From positions 1-49,800 of the forward strand of contig DAIDHB010000249.1 of assembly GCA_027452145.1 (NCBI GenBank): 49,800 nt of DNA. Reading direction: 5' to 3'. Below, piece by piece: positions 24,630 to 33,502 of this stretch. The translations under genes and the position numbers were made by a program. The stretch's first letter is position 1; the number at the start of each line of letters is the position of its first letter. The notes under the pieces were generated by a model, which ran no database searches, was not told where the DNA came from, and saw only the letters and a list, made by a program, of their open reading frames with translations. This stretch comes from Planctomycetales bacterium. Lineage in GTDB: Bacteria; Planctomycetota; Planctomycetia; Isosphaerales; Isosphaeraceae.

Positions 24630-26342
24630 ATGCATCCCCCATCGATGACGGATTCGCCGCCCTCCGAGGAGGTGATCGACCTCGAGCCCATGGCGGACAC
24701 GGGCCTCGAGGGGATCCGGGCCGCGATGGAGGCCAGCTCGCTCCAGGCGGTGACCGCGGTGACGGCCGTGAATGCGGCGACCGCCGAGCCGACGGCGGCC
24801 ACCATCCGGGGCGAGATCCACACCGTGCGGCGGCACCGCCTCGCCGCCACGGCCTCGCTCCTGACGATCGGCTACGCGATCCTGCTGGTCTGGCACGTGG
24901 CCTACCGGGCCGAGCATACCGCGCTGGCCTGGGGGCTCATCTCGTCGCGCTTCTTCCTGGCGGCGGGCGTCGCCGGGCTGCTCCTGAGCCCCATCAGGCT
25001 CTCGGCGCTGCGCGTTCGCGCCCTGGAGTTCCTCCTCTTCGGCGGGATCACCATCATCGTCGTGCTGTCCCAGTACGTCGTGAACCTGACGCTGCTCCAG
25101 CGGGGCGAGACGATCCAGATGGTCGGGTTCATGAAGAACGGCGTGATCCAGATGGTCGTGCTGATGCTGCTCTACGGCACCTTCATCCCGAACCGCCCGC
25201 AGACGGTGGCGTGGTTCGTCCTGGTCATGGCGCTCGCCCCGCAGGTGAGCATCGCGTTACTGGCCAGGCACCCCCATGCCCAGCACATCTCCGACGAGTT
25301 CCTGTCGGCGGAATACACCGGATCCAACGCGCTGTTCCTGCTGATGGGCGCGGGGATGGCCGTTTATGGGTCGGTGCTGCTCAACGGGATGCGAGTCGAG
25401 CTGCTTCAGGCCCGCAAGTTCGGCCAGTACCGGCTCGTGCGGAAGCTCGGCGAGGGGGGCATGGGCGAGGTCTACCTGGCGGAACATCGCCTCCTGAAAC
25501 GGCCATGCGCGCTCAAGCTGATCAAGCCCGGCGCCATGTCCGACCCGATCGCCCTGGCGCGATTCGAGCGGGAGGTCCAGTCGGCGGCGCGGCTGTCGCA
25601 CCCGAACACGATCGAGATCTATGACTACGGCCACACCGGGGACGGGACGTTTTACTACGTGATGGAGTACCTGCGGGGGATGTCGCTGGCCGAGCTGGTG
25701 AAGCGCGACGGCCCACTGCCGGCCGGGCGGATCATCTACGTCTTCCGCCAGGTGTGCGCGGGGCTCGCCGAGGCGCACGGGCTGGGGCTGGTGCATCGCG
25801 ACCTGAAGCCCGGCAACCTGCTGCTGGCCGTGCGGGGCGGCGAGGCCGACGTCGCCAAGGTGCTCGACTTCGGGCTCGTCAAACTCACGCGCGACCCCGG
25901 GGCCGTCGAGCTCTCCCGCGAGATGACGGTCAGCGGCACGCCGACGTACATGGCGCCCGAGCAGGCCACCGGCGACCGCTCGCTCGACGCGCGCGCCGAC
26001 ATCTACGCGCTGGGGGCCATGATGTACTATGCCCTGACCGGCCGGCCGCCTTTCACTGGCGCGAACCCGTTCCTCGTCATGATGGCCCAGGCCCGCGACC
26101 CGGTCGTCCCCCCGTCGCAGGTCCGCGCGGGGGTGCCGGAGGACCTCGAGAGCGTCGTCCTCAGGTGCCTGGCCAAGAACCCGCGCGAGCGCTACCCGAC
26201 GGTCAAGGCGCTGGGAGACGCCCTGGCCGAATGCGCCTCGGCCTCCGAATGGGGACCGAACCGGGCCGACGCCTGGTGGACCGCCGAGGGCATCGCGGTT
26301 GCCTTCCCGCCGCCCTCCGACGATGACTCCGGCCGCGGTTGA
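24630..26342 (+). CDS. Membrane-anchored Ser/Thr protein kinase (Hanks type)
   Basis: Encodes 570 residues from the ATG at 24630 (GTG at 24618 and ATG at 24645 are in-frame alternatives; no clear ribosome binding site decides). Residues 1-65 are disordered; about 70-260 contain six membrane helices. The kinase domain spans about 267-535 with all key motifs: glycine loop GEGGMGEV, Lys296 in ALKLI, HRDLKPGN with Asp391, DFG with Asp413, and APEQ. The membrane part lies N-terminal to the kinase, the reverse of PknB-like kinases with C-terminal sensor domains, and could sense a membrane or envelope signal. Targets are unknown; planctomycetes have many such kinases. Confidence 0.93.
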   Translation: MHPPSMTDSPPSEEVIDLEPMADTGLEGIRAAMEASSLQAVTAVTAVNAATAEPTAATIRGEIHTVRRHRLAATASLLTIGYAILLVWHVAYRAEHTALAWGLISSRFFLAAGVAGLLLSPIRLSALRVRALEFLLFGGITIIVVLSQYVVNLTLLQRGETIQMVGFMKNGVIQMVVLMLLYGTFIPNRPQTVAWFVLVMALAPQVSIALLARHPHAQHISDEFLSAEYTGSNALFLLMGAGMAVYGSVLLNGMRVELLQARKFGQYRLVRKLGEGGMGEVYLAEHRLLKRPCALKLIKPGAMSDPIALARFEREVQSAARLSHPNTIEIYDYGHTGDGTFYYVMEYLRGMSLAELVKRDGPLPAGRIIYVFRQVCAGLAEAHGLGLVHRDLKPGNLLLAVRGGEADVAKVLDFGLVKLTRDPGAVELSREMTVSGTPTYMAPEQATGDRSLDARADIYALGAMMYYALTGRPPFTGANPFLVMMAQARDPVVPPSQVRAGVPEDLESVVLRCLAKNPRERYPTVKALGDALAECASASEWGPNRADAWWTAEGIAVAFPPPSDDDSGRG

Positions 26343-26403
26343 CTGACGCGTCGAACCCGCCGGACGACCGGCGGGTCGGCCTTCACCCGGGATCAGGACA
26401 GGC

Positions 26404-29400
26404 TCATTCCCTGGCCTTGCTGGGCTCCGATTTGCCGGTGAAGCTGAGGGCCGCCAGCTCCATGATCTCGGCCCTGTCCTCGGGCACGATGAAGCCGGCC
26501 CGGATGGCCGCGTCCAGCGACGCCCCGAACTTCCTGAGGTATTCGGCCTTCCCGCCGGGATAGAGGCGCCCCAGGGTGGCAGCATCGAACGGCTGGCTGA
26601 AGCCCACCATGCCTCCCGCCCCGGAAAGGACCGCGGTCGGGACGTCGACCCAGGGCGTGCGCACGCCGCCCACCGCCAGGCCTTTCGCGTCGGTGACAAG
26701 CTTCGGGCTCTTATCCTCGGTCAGCTTCAGGGCCAGTGCCTTCGGCGCCGGCTGCCCGGTCCTGACCCACCGGTCAAGCTGCCAGAGCGCAGCCTCGACG
26801 ACGTAATGGTGCTGAGGGGCGTAGTTCATCGGCCGGTCGAGCTTGCGGCCCAGCATCTCGGAGGTCGGCGCGTAGGCGGCCGCGAACTTCTCCGCCGGCA
26901 GCGAGCCCGAGTCGATGAATCCCACGGTGAAACTGTAGTTATCGGCGTGCGCCGTCCCGGCGATCTCCCACACGCGGAGCCGGTCGGTGTCGGCCTGCCG
27001 CGTGGCGTGATAGCCGAGCAGCGGGAACCAGCCGAGGAGGTCGCTCTCCGTGATCACCGCCAGCACCGGCACGCGCAGGTCGGGGCGCAGCCTCGCGGAC
27101 CTCGTCGGGCCCATGAGGGCGGCGAGGAGCGACGAACCATCCAGCGGCGCCGCGACCGCGGCACGCGAATGGATCAGGATGCCGTCGTAGACTCGGGCGA
27201 CGGGATCGACCGCGTTGGCATAGGTCGTCAGGTAGAAGGCCGATTGCGACTCGCCGATCGCGATCAGACGCGCCGGGACGAGCGGGCCGAGGACCTTGCT
27301 CGCGGCCGCGTCCTTCACCAGCCGGCCCGCCTGCGAGAAGATGTCGAACGAGTAGGCGTCCCCCGGGTGGCTGAGGCCGCCATACCGCTTCGGGTCGGCC
27401 CTCTTCAGGGCGGCGAGACCGATGCTCATCAGCCCCGGACCGCCCTCGACGCCGACCTTCTGCGCGGACACCCCGACATAGGCGTGGCCGCGGCGCACGA
27501 TCTCGCGATGGGTCATGTTCCAGTCGACGGGCACGTCGAGGCCGCCGCTGACGTTCAGCCACTCGACGACGGCCGTGCCGCTGAACTTCGCGGGGTCCCT
27601 CGGCCGGACCACGACGATCCGGGTCGTGTACGGGGCCGTCCCCGCCGGCAGGGCATCCCACTTCCCGTCCGCGGCCGCCTCGCCCGCCAGCCTGTACGAC
27701 GCGGCCGTCCCCGAGATGAAGAACTCGTCGACCTGGTAGCCGAGCGGCGCGACGTCGTAGGAGCCCATCAGGAGGTTCGGCTGGCCCGCGACGGCGACGA
27801 CCGCAGGGGCCCGGGCTCGCGACTTCTCCGCCTCAAGCGGGCTCGTCAGGTCCCAGACCAGGCACGAGGCGTCCCGGCTGGCCGAGAGGAGGCGCCGGCC
27901 GCCGGGCAGAACCACCAGGTCCGTCACGATGTCGTGGTGGCCCGCGAGGCTGAAGCGAATCGCGCCGGTGGCGATCTCCACGGCCCTGATGGTGCCGTCG
28001 TCCCCGCCGAGATATGCGGTCCGGCCGTCGGGCGAGAGAGCCACGGCCGAAGCCCTGGCGGGCAGCGGGATCAGGCGCTTCAGCTTCCCCGTGGCCACAT
28101 CGAAGACATGAAGCGCGCCCTCGCGGAAGCGCGCTTCATCGTCTCGGGGCAATAGCGATCCCTCGCCGGCGATGATGAGCTCGCCGGCCGAGTTGAATGC
28201 GCCGCTGACCCCGCGGCCGCCCGACCCGGCCAGTTGCCGGACATGCTTCCCGCCGCTCATCTCCCACAGGTCGAGCGATGCGCCGGCCGCATCGAGGTCG
28301 ATCCCCCGGAGCATGGTCACATGGCGAGTCATCGTGCCCAGGCGATTCCCGTCCGGCGAGATGGCCAGGAATGTCCCCAGGGGTGGGAGGGCACCAGGTG
28401 GAAGGGCGATCTGGCACCGTCGCGTACCCTGGGGCCAGTCTCGGATTTCCACGCGGTCCGAGCAGAGCGTGACCAGCGACTTTCCGTCGGCGGAGAATCG
28501 CAACAGGGCGGCCCTGGCCCCGGCCGTCGGCGTGCCGCGGATCTCCTGCCCACTTGTCGGGTTCCAGAGGTGCAGGGTTGCGGTCCGAATATCATGATCC
28601 CGATACACGCCCGCCAGCAGTGCCTTCGAGTCCGGCGTGAAGGCACAATCGCTGATGAGGGCGTCGCGAGTGATCGTGCGTGATTCGCGCGCCGTGGGCA
28701 GGTCCCACACGCGGAGGGTCCCATCCAGGCTGGCGGTCGCGGCCTGGCGTCCGTCGGTGGACACGGTCACGGCGCGCACCCCGGCATCGTGACCCGGCTG
28801 CGGACAGACCTCGGCGCCGGTGGAGGCATTCAGCAGCCAGATCACCCCTTCGACCCCTCCCACGGCCAGCAACCGGCCATCGGGCGAGACGGCCATGCGT
28901 TCTACCCGACCCTTGCGCCACGCGAGCTCGCGGATGAGCTTCCCATCGGCGATGTTCCAGAACCGAATGGCCTGGTCCGCACCCGTCGTCACCAGGGTCT
29001 TGCCGTCCGCGGTCAGCGCGACCACCGTACCCAGTGAACGAGTCGCTTCAGCGGGCGATGGCTTGTGGCACCCGGGAAGGTGCTTCTTCTCGCCTGACTT
29101 CAGATCGAGCAGGACGACGCTGCCGTCGGCGAACCCGTAGGCGGCCCTCTCGTTGGAAATGGCTTCAGACTGGTCGAGCCCGTGGGCCAGCTCCGGAAGG
29201 GTCAGGCGGAGTCGTGGGGTCGCCGTGGCCACGTCCCAGACGACCTCGGTCCACTCGGGCCTTCGCGGTTCGCCCTGCGGCGGCGAGGACACAACGAGCG
29301 TCTTGCCGTCCGGGGTGAACCTCAGGATCGTCGCGTATTCGAGGGGCCCATGGCCGACACGAAGGGTCTTGAACTTCCGATCCGGTCCGAGCAGGCCGAG

Positions 29401-29928
29401 CGTCCGGAATTCCAAGGAATAGCCCCGCCCGTCGCGGCCGTTCCGGCTGACGGCCAGCAGGCTTCCATCGGGCGAAATGGCAAACCGACGGTCGTTTCCC
29501 TCGTCCTCCGGTGGGAGTCCTCGCGGCTCGACTCGTGCGGCGTCAAAATCGATCAACGAGCGCCTTCTCTCGGGGCCCAGATCTTGAAGCGTTGCCAGGA
29601 GGTGACCGTCCGGTTGCCACGCCCAGGTGTCGAGCCATCGGCCCGGCAGCAGAACCCGGTGCAGTTCCTTACCGCTTTCCACCTCCCAGATCGCCAGGCC
29701 GTCGGCGACCTGGTAGGTCCCGCCCCAGGACGCGAGGCGTCTCCCATCCGGGGAGAAGACAAGCCCACTGATGCTGCCGCCGTGGCGCAGACGGCTCGAT
29801 CCCAGGCGGGCGACGGCGTGAAGCGGCAGCGGATCGCCCAGGCCGTCCACGGGGGGTTCGGCCCTCACGCTGATAGGTTGCATCATCAGCAAGGTCAGTA
29901 GCGGAATGCGAGTCCATCGAGGGAACAT
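26404..29928 (-). CDS. Secreted WD40 propeller fused to an Abhydrolase_10-type alpha/beta hydrolase
   Basis: Encodes 1174 residues in one frame; GGGGAGGA precedes the ATG by 4-6 bases. A signal peptide (1-23) is followed by 11 or so WD40-like blades (about 45-695) with repeated SPDGRRLAS, TADGKTLVTTGAD, DGTLRVWDL and SPDGRTAYLGGDDGTI elements. After a short link, about 715-1160 match the 'alpha/beta hydrolase domain-containing' family: FFISGTAASYRLAG, TRIVVVRP, GTAVVEWLNVSGG, the elbow GESQSA with Ser894, and late motifs AVITESDLLGW and IAGTAHADNY that can supply Asp/Glu and His. That family usually stands alone with its own signal peptide. The fusion is unusual. It is probably a periplasmic or extracellular esterase with a protein-binding scaffold. 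Confidence 0.85.
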   Translation of the reverse strand: MFPRWTRIPLLTLLMMQPISVRAEPPVDGLGDPLPLHAVARLGSSRLRHGGSISGLVFSPDGRRLASWGGTYQVADGLAIWEVESGKELHRVLLPGRWLDTWAWQPDGHLLATLQDLGPERRRSLIDFDAARVEPRGLPPEDEGNDRRFAISPDGSLLAVSRNGRDGRGYSLEFRTLGLLGPDRKFKTLRVGHGPLEYATILRFTPDGKTLVVSSPPQGEPRRPEWTEVVWDVATATPRLRLTLPELAHGLDQSEAISNERAAYGFADGSVVLLDLKSGEKKHLPGCHKPSPAEATRSLGTVVALTADGKTLVTTGADQAIRFWNIADGKLIRELAWRKGRVERMAVSPDGRLLAVGGVEGVIWLLNASTGAEVCPQPGHDAGVRAVTVSTDGRQAATASLDGTLRVWDLPTARESRTITRDALISDCAFTPDSKALLAGVYRDHDIRTATLHLWNPTSGQEIRGTPTAGARAALLRFSADGKSLVTLCSDRVEIRDWPQGTRRCQIALPPGALPPLGTFLAISPDGNRLGTMTRHVTMLRGIDLDAAGASLDLWEMSGGKHVRQLAGSGGRGVSGAFNSAGELIIAGEGSLLPRDDEARFREGALHVFDVATGKLKRLIPLPARASAVALSPDGRTAYLGGDDGTIRAVEIATGAIRFSLAGHHDIVTDLVVLPGGRRLLSASRDASCLVWDLTSPLEAEKSRARAPAVVAVAGQPNLLMGSYDVAPLGYQVDEFFISGTAASYRLAGEAAADGKWDALPAGTAPYTTRIVVVRPRDPAKFSGTAVVEWLNVSGGLDVPVDWNMTHREIVRRGHAYVGVSAQKVGVEGGPGLMSIGLAALKRADPKRYGGLSHPGDAYSFDIFSQAGRLVKDAAASKVLGPLVPARLIAIGESQSAFYLTTYANAVDPVARVYDGILIHSRAAVAAPLDGSSLLAALMGPTRSARLRPDLRVPVLAVITESDLLGWFPLLGYHATRQADTDRLRVWEIAGTAHADNYSFTVGFIDSGSLPAEKFAAAYAPTSEMLGRKLDRPMNYAPQHHYVVEAALWQLDRWVRTGQPAPKALALKLTEDKSPKLVTDAKGLAVGGVRTPWVDVPTAVLSGAGGMVGFSQPFDAATLGRLYPGGKAEYLRKFGASLDAAIRAGFIVPEDRAEIMELAALSFTGKSEPSKARE

Positions 29929-30414
29929 GATTCCTCCCCGTCTTGCGAGAGTCTGCGCGTTGCCCCGACGCTTGCGGCCAGGGATCCGATCCGCCGGAAC
30001 TGCCTTGCGTCCTGCCCTCGCGATTCACGGCCGTGTCGGCGCTGCCGGCATTGGCGACCTGTGGTCTTTTGGCTGACACCAGCGGGATCGTACCGAGGTC
30101 GAGCGGCTCGTCGCCACGGTCGAACGTTGATGTGCCTGTCACCAGGGCAGTGTACCAGGTGGAAGGTCGTCCGTGGCTCACCGTGTCAGCCTCGGCGACT
30201 CGGACTCGTCTGCCCTCGCGCGTGCGCGGCGAGTCCCGGTGGAGACTGGCGATGGCTCTAGAAAAACCCTCCGCCTTCATGTTGGCTTAAGGTTGGCGGA
30301 CCTAGAATCAGGCTGGACACTCGCGAGGCGGCCGCGACGGCTGCCCGGTCGAGTCGAAAGGCATCGCCAGCCGCCCGGGAGATCCGGGCGTCGACCTTCC
30401 AGGGAGACCCGGAG
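29929..30414. other. Divergent intergenic region
   Basis: About 490 bases between the WD40-hydrolase gene (-) and the EF-hand gene (+). No gene is recognised. TAGAAT at 30303 could be a -10 element for the plus-strand gene, but no good -35 element lies 16-18 bases upstream. Confidence 0.5.
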
Positions 30415-31290
30415 ATGAGAGACATCCTGTTCGCGCGGCGACTCGTCGCCGCGTCACTGTTATTGATCGCGCCGTCCGTCGCGATGGCCCAGTCCGGGGG
30501 CCCTCCGGACGACGGGCCGCCGCCGGGCCGACCGCCCCAGTACGGTCCGGGCGGCGGGGCCGGCGAGGGACGGCCGATGATGCCGCCAGGCCCGCTCATG
30601 ATGGCCCTCGACACCGACCGCGACGGCGAGCTATCCGCGGCCGAGATCCGCAACGCGGCCGCAGCGCTGAAGTCGCTCGATCATAACGGCGACGGGACGC
30701 TCGACCGCTCGGAGCTGGGCCCCGGCCGCGGCCGGATGGGCGGCCCCGGCGGGGATGGCCAGGGTCCCGGGCGCGGCGGGCGTCCCCGCCGACCGCCCGG
30801 CGAGGGCTCCGGGGGTCCTCCTGGCGCCGGCCGTGGCGGGCCGCCCGACGATGCCGACGACGAGCCTCCTGGCGGCCCGCCGCGCGGAGGCCGATTCGGC
30901 CGGTTCCGGGGCAATGCGCAACCCGACGGCCCGCCGGGCGACGGCCCACCGCCAGGCAGGGGAATGATGGGACGCGGCCGTCCCGAGCTCGGCCATGTCC
31001 TGCCTCCGTTCGTCGCCGACGACCTTGATCTAACGCCTCGCCAGCAGAAGCAGATCGCCGAGGTCGAGAAGGACGTCAAGGCGAAGCTCGAGTCGATCCT
31101 GACGCCGGACCAGCTCCGCCAGGCCCGGCAGATCCTGTCGCGCGGTCCCGGAGGCCCGGGCGGTCCCGGAGGCCCCGGTGGGCCCGGCGGCCGGATGGGT
31201 CCCGGTCGCGGCCGGCCGCCGGGCGGCGGACCTCCCGCTGATGATGACGAGGACCCGCCGGTCCGCCCGCAGCGGCCGCGGAACCCGTGA
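30415..31290 (+). CDS. Secreted Pro/Gly-rich EF-hand protein
   Basis: Encodes 291 residues; AGGGAGA lies about 8 bases before the ATG. A signal peptide (1-25) ends near AMA-Q. Two adjacent EF-hand loops follow: DTDRDGELSAAE (66-77) and DHNGDGTLDRSE (89-100), with Asp/Glu at the calcium-ligand positions. Between about 101 and 190 and again at the end the chain is Pro/Gly/Arg-rich with PPG and GGPGGPG runs. A helical segment (about 205-240, LTPRQQKQIAEVEKDVKAKLESILTPDQLRQAR) resembles the LTPEQ-type helices of Spy/CpxP-like periplasmic proteins. The protein is probably a periplasmic calcium-binding or metal-sensing protein. Spy/CpxP likeness is tentative. Confidence 0.78.
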   Translation: MRDILFARRLVAASLLLIAPSVAMAQSGGPPDDGPPPGRPPQYGPGGGAGEGRPMMPPGPLMMALDTDRDGELSAAEIRNAAAALKSLDHNGDGTLDRSELGPGRGRMGGPGGDGQGPGRGGRPRRPPGEGSGGPPGAGRGGPPDDADDEPPGGPPRGGRFGRFRGNAQPDGPPGDGPPPGRGMMGRGRPELGHVLPPFVADDLDLTPRQQKQIAEVEKDVKAKLESILTPDQLRQARQILSRGPGGPGGPGGPGGPGGRMGPGRGRPPGGGPPADDDEDPPVRPQRPRNP

Positions 31291-31363
31291 TCCCGTCGTA
31301 ATGCGACGACCGGCCTTCCGGGCAGGCTGACCCCTGAGATCCCGGGAGGCCGGGAGTCTTCTC

Positions 31364-31457
31364 GTGGTAGGTAAGGCTCTCCGCCTGACGCCGGCGGGCC
31401 CATCCGGCCCGGATCGGGCGGGCGGATCGGCGTCAGGCTGAGAGCCTGACCTACTAC
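31364..31457. repeat. 94-bp MITE-like inverted repeat
   Basis: The arms at 31364-31393 and 31428-31457 (30 bases each) are reverse complements with about four mismatches: GTGGTAGGTAAGGCTCTCCG and, reading inward from the right end, GTAGTAGGTCAGGCTCTCAG, both continuing CCTGACGCCG. The centre is a GC-rich 34 bases. Confidence 0.8.
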
Positions 31458-31558
31458 GGATCGGAGTCAGGCCGAAGCCTGACCGACGCGACCACTGCCC
31501 ATAGCTCCCGGGGCAGAATCTCACTCAAATACATGCCGAACGATGGAGGCTCACCGCC

Positions 31559-32794
31559 ATGTCCGCACCCCGATCAATATCGCGACGACTCGCGATCTCG
31601 GCCTTGCTCCTCGCGGCCCTCGGCCAGGCGGGAATTCGTGCCCTCGCCGACGAGCCGAAAGCCAGCAAGCCGGCCGCCAAAATCCCCTCGCCGGCGATCC
31701 TCGCGTCGGCCGAGGGCCTCGAATCGATCGGCGGGCGGTGGTACATCCGGCCGGGCCAACCGCCGACCTACGTCTACAAGGACGGCGATATCTACGTGGA
31801 CCTCTTCACCTATCACCTGTCCGACTCGAACAACGACGGCATCCCGAACCTGGCCATCCGCCACGACGACCGCGCCCTCGTCGTCGACAGCCAGGGTTAT
31901 CCGAACCATCCCACCGCCATCTTTCCCAACAGCCGGAATCCGAACCGGATTCGCGTCCAGGACTTCCATTTCCGCCTGCCGATCCGTCCGGTGCGGGGCC
32001 CGTCGATCCGGCAGGTGCCGATGGGCCCGATCGGCATGGCGCTCAACGGTGTCGTGTTCTTCAACCCCTTCGAGGCCGGCGGGATGAACGCGATCGAGGG
32101 CTACTCCGAGGTCTGGCTCGACTCGTGCTGCGGCCATCCCCAGCAGCACGGCGTGTACCACTATCACAAGTACCCGAGCTGCGTGAAGTCCCCCTTCGCC
32201 GACGACGGCACGCGGCACTCGCCCATCCTCGGCTTCGCCTTCGACGGGTTCCCGATCCACGGGCCATTCGAGGGAGCCGGCGTCATGGCCCGCGACCTGA
32301 AGGACGACCGGGCGCTCGACGTTTGCAACGGCCATTCGGACAGCTCGCGCGGCTATCACTACCACGTGACGCCCGGCCGATTCCCGTACATCATCGGCGG
32401 ATACGCCGGAATCCCCGAGCCGAGCAACAATCCGGCGCTCCGGCGCGGTACGATGGGCGCGATCGTCGACAACGCCGACCGCTCGGGAACCCGGTCGTTC
32501 GGCATCCGGTCGGTGACGCCCGGCAACGCCTCGCGCGGCCGGGCGCACACCGTGCTCCTCACACTCGACCGCGAGGCTCGCGGGATTCCCGCCGGAGTCC
32601 CGAGCTGGGTGCAGATCGGCCCGTTCGAGGCGACGAGGATCGCCCGCGACGGGGACCGGATCCGGGCCGAGGTAAACATCCCGGCCGATGCGCCGGTCGG
32701 CGTGCTGCTGGATGCCCACGTCGAGTTCGGCGCGGCGAAATCGGGCCTCGTCCGCGTCCTGAAGAAGGACGAAGCCTTCCGCGTGGTGCCGTGA
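31559..32794 (+). CDS. Secreted YHYH-domain protein
   Basis: Encodes 411 residues; GGAGG lies about 10 bases before the ATG. A signal peptide (1-31) precedes the domain. The name-giving motif occurs twice: YHYH at 200-203 and at 266-269, each with further His/Cys nearby (SCCGHPQQHG, YPSCVKSP, GFAFDGFPIHGP). YHYH proteins are common in marine and planctomycete genomes; the fold is thought to bind metal through the histidines, but no reaction is known. The end of the protein (about 315-411) is a beta-rich segment. It is followed after 36 bases by the response regulator gene, so it is likely co-transcribed with the two-component genes. Confidence 0.88.
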   Translation: MSAPRSISRRLAISALLLAALGQAGIRALADEPKASKPAAKIPSPAILASAEGLESIGGRWYIRPGQPPTYVYKDGDIYVDLFTYHLSDSNNDGIPNLAIRHDDRALVVDSQGYPNHPTAIFPNSRNPNRIRVQDFHFRLPIRPVRGPSIRQVPMGPIGMALNGVVFFNPFEAGGMNAIEGYSEVWLDSCCGHPQQHGVYHYHKYPSCVKSPFADDGTRHSPILGFAFDGFPIHGPFEGAGVMARDLKDDRALDVCNGHSDSSRGYHYHVTPGRFPYIIGGYAGIPEPSNNPALRRGTMGAIVDNADRSGTRSFGIRSVTPGNASRGRAHTVLLTLDREARGIPAGVPSWVQIGPFEATRIARDGDRIRAEVNIPADAPVGVLLDAHVEFGAAKSGLVRVLKKDEAFRVVP

Positions 32795-32830
32795 GAAGGC
32801 GGCGATCGCCGAGCCCCCGGAGTCCGCCCG

Positions 32831-33502
32831 ATGCGCGTGCTGGTGATCGAGGACGAGCCCGACCTGGCCCAGGCGCTCGCCCAGGCGCTGCGGGAGGAGG
32901 GCTACGCGGCCGACCGGGCGTTCGACGGGCCCGAGGGACTCGCCAAGGCCGAGGACTGCGACTACGACGCGATCGTGCTCGACCTGTCGCTCCCCGGCCT
33001 GGATGGCCTCGAGGTCCTCAGGCGATTGCGGCGGAACAAGTCGACGCCGGTCTTGATATTGACCGCGCGCGACGGCGTGAGCGACCGCGTGCGCGGGCTC
33101 GATGCCGGGGCCGACGATTACCTGGTGAAGCCTTTTGCCCTCACGGAACTGCTGGCCCGTCTCCGGGCCCTGATCCGGCGCAGCACCGGCCTGGCCGACC
33201 CCGTGATCCGCATCGGCGAGATCGCCATCAACACCGCGACGCGGACCGTCGAACGCGCCGGGGTCGGCGTGACGCTCACGGCGCGGGAGTATGCCCTCGT
33301 CGAGCTACTGGCCCTCTACCGCGGCCGGCTGATCACGCGGAGCGTCATCTACGACCGGCTATTCGGGGACGACGACGACACGCTCTCGAACGTCGTCGAG
33401 GTGCACGTCTCGCACATCCGAAAGAAGCTCGGCAAGGACTTCATCCAGACCCGGCGCGGCCAGGGCTACCAGGTCGACGGGAGCGTGAGCGACGATGGCT
33501 GA
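32831..33502 (+). CDS. OmpR/PhoB-family response regulator
   Basis: Encodes 223 residues. The receiver domain (1-115) has the acidic pocket EDE (7-9), the phosphorylated D51 (VLDLSLPG), T78 and K100 (VKPF). The winged-helix DNA-binding domain (about 125-220) ends LSNVVEVHVSHIRKKLG and TRRGQGYQ. It belongs to the QseB/CusR-like subgroup by its short length and wording. The stop overlaps the kinase gene by 8 bases, so the two are translated together. CusR-like regulators often serve metals, which fits the neighbouring YHYH and EF-hand genes, though this is inference. Confidence 0.95.
   Translation: MRVLVIEDEPDLAQALAQALREEGYAADRAFDGPEGLAKAEDCDYDAIVLDLSLPGLDGLEVLRRLRRNKSTPVLILTARDGVSDRVRGLDAGADDYLVKPFALTELLARLRALIRRSTGLADPVIRIGEIAINTATRTVERAGVGVTLTAREYALVELLALYRGRLITRSVIYDRLFGDDDDTLSNVVEVHVSHIRKKLGKDFIQTRRGQGYQVDGSVSDDG

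Noticed and set aside
29669..30280. Possible N-terminal gene on the minus strand upstream of the WD40-hydrolase
   Set aside because: Overlaps the true start with its good ribosome binding site, and its sequence has no recognisable domain.
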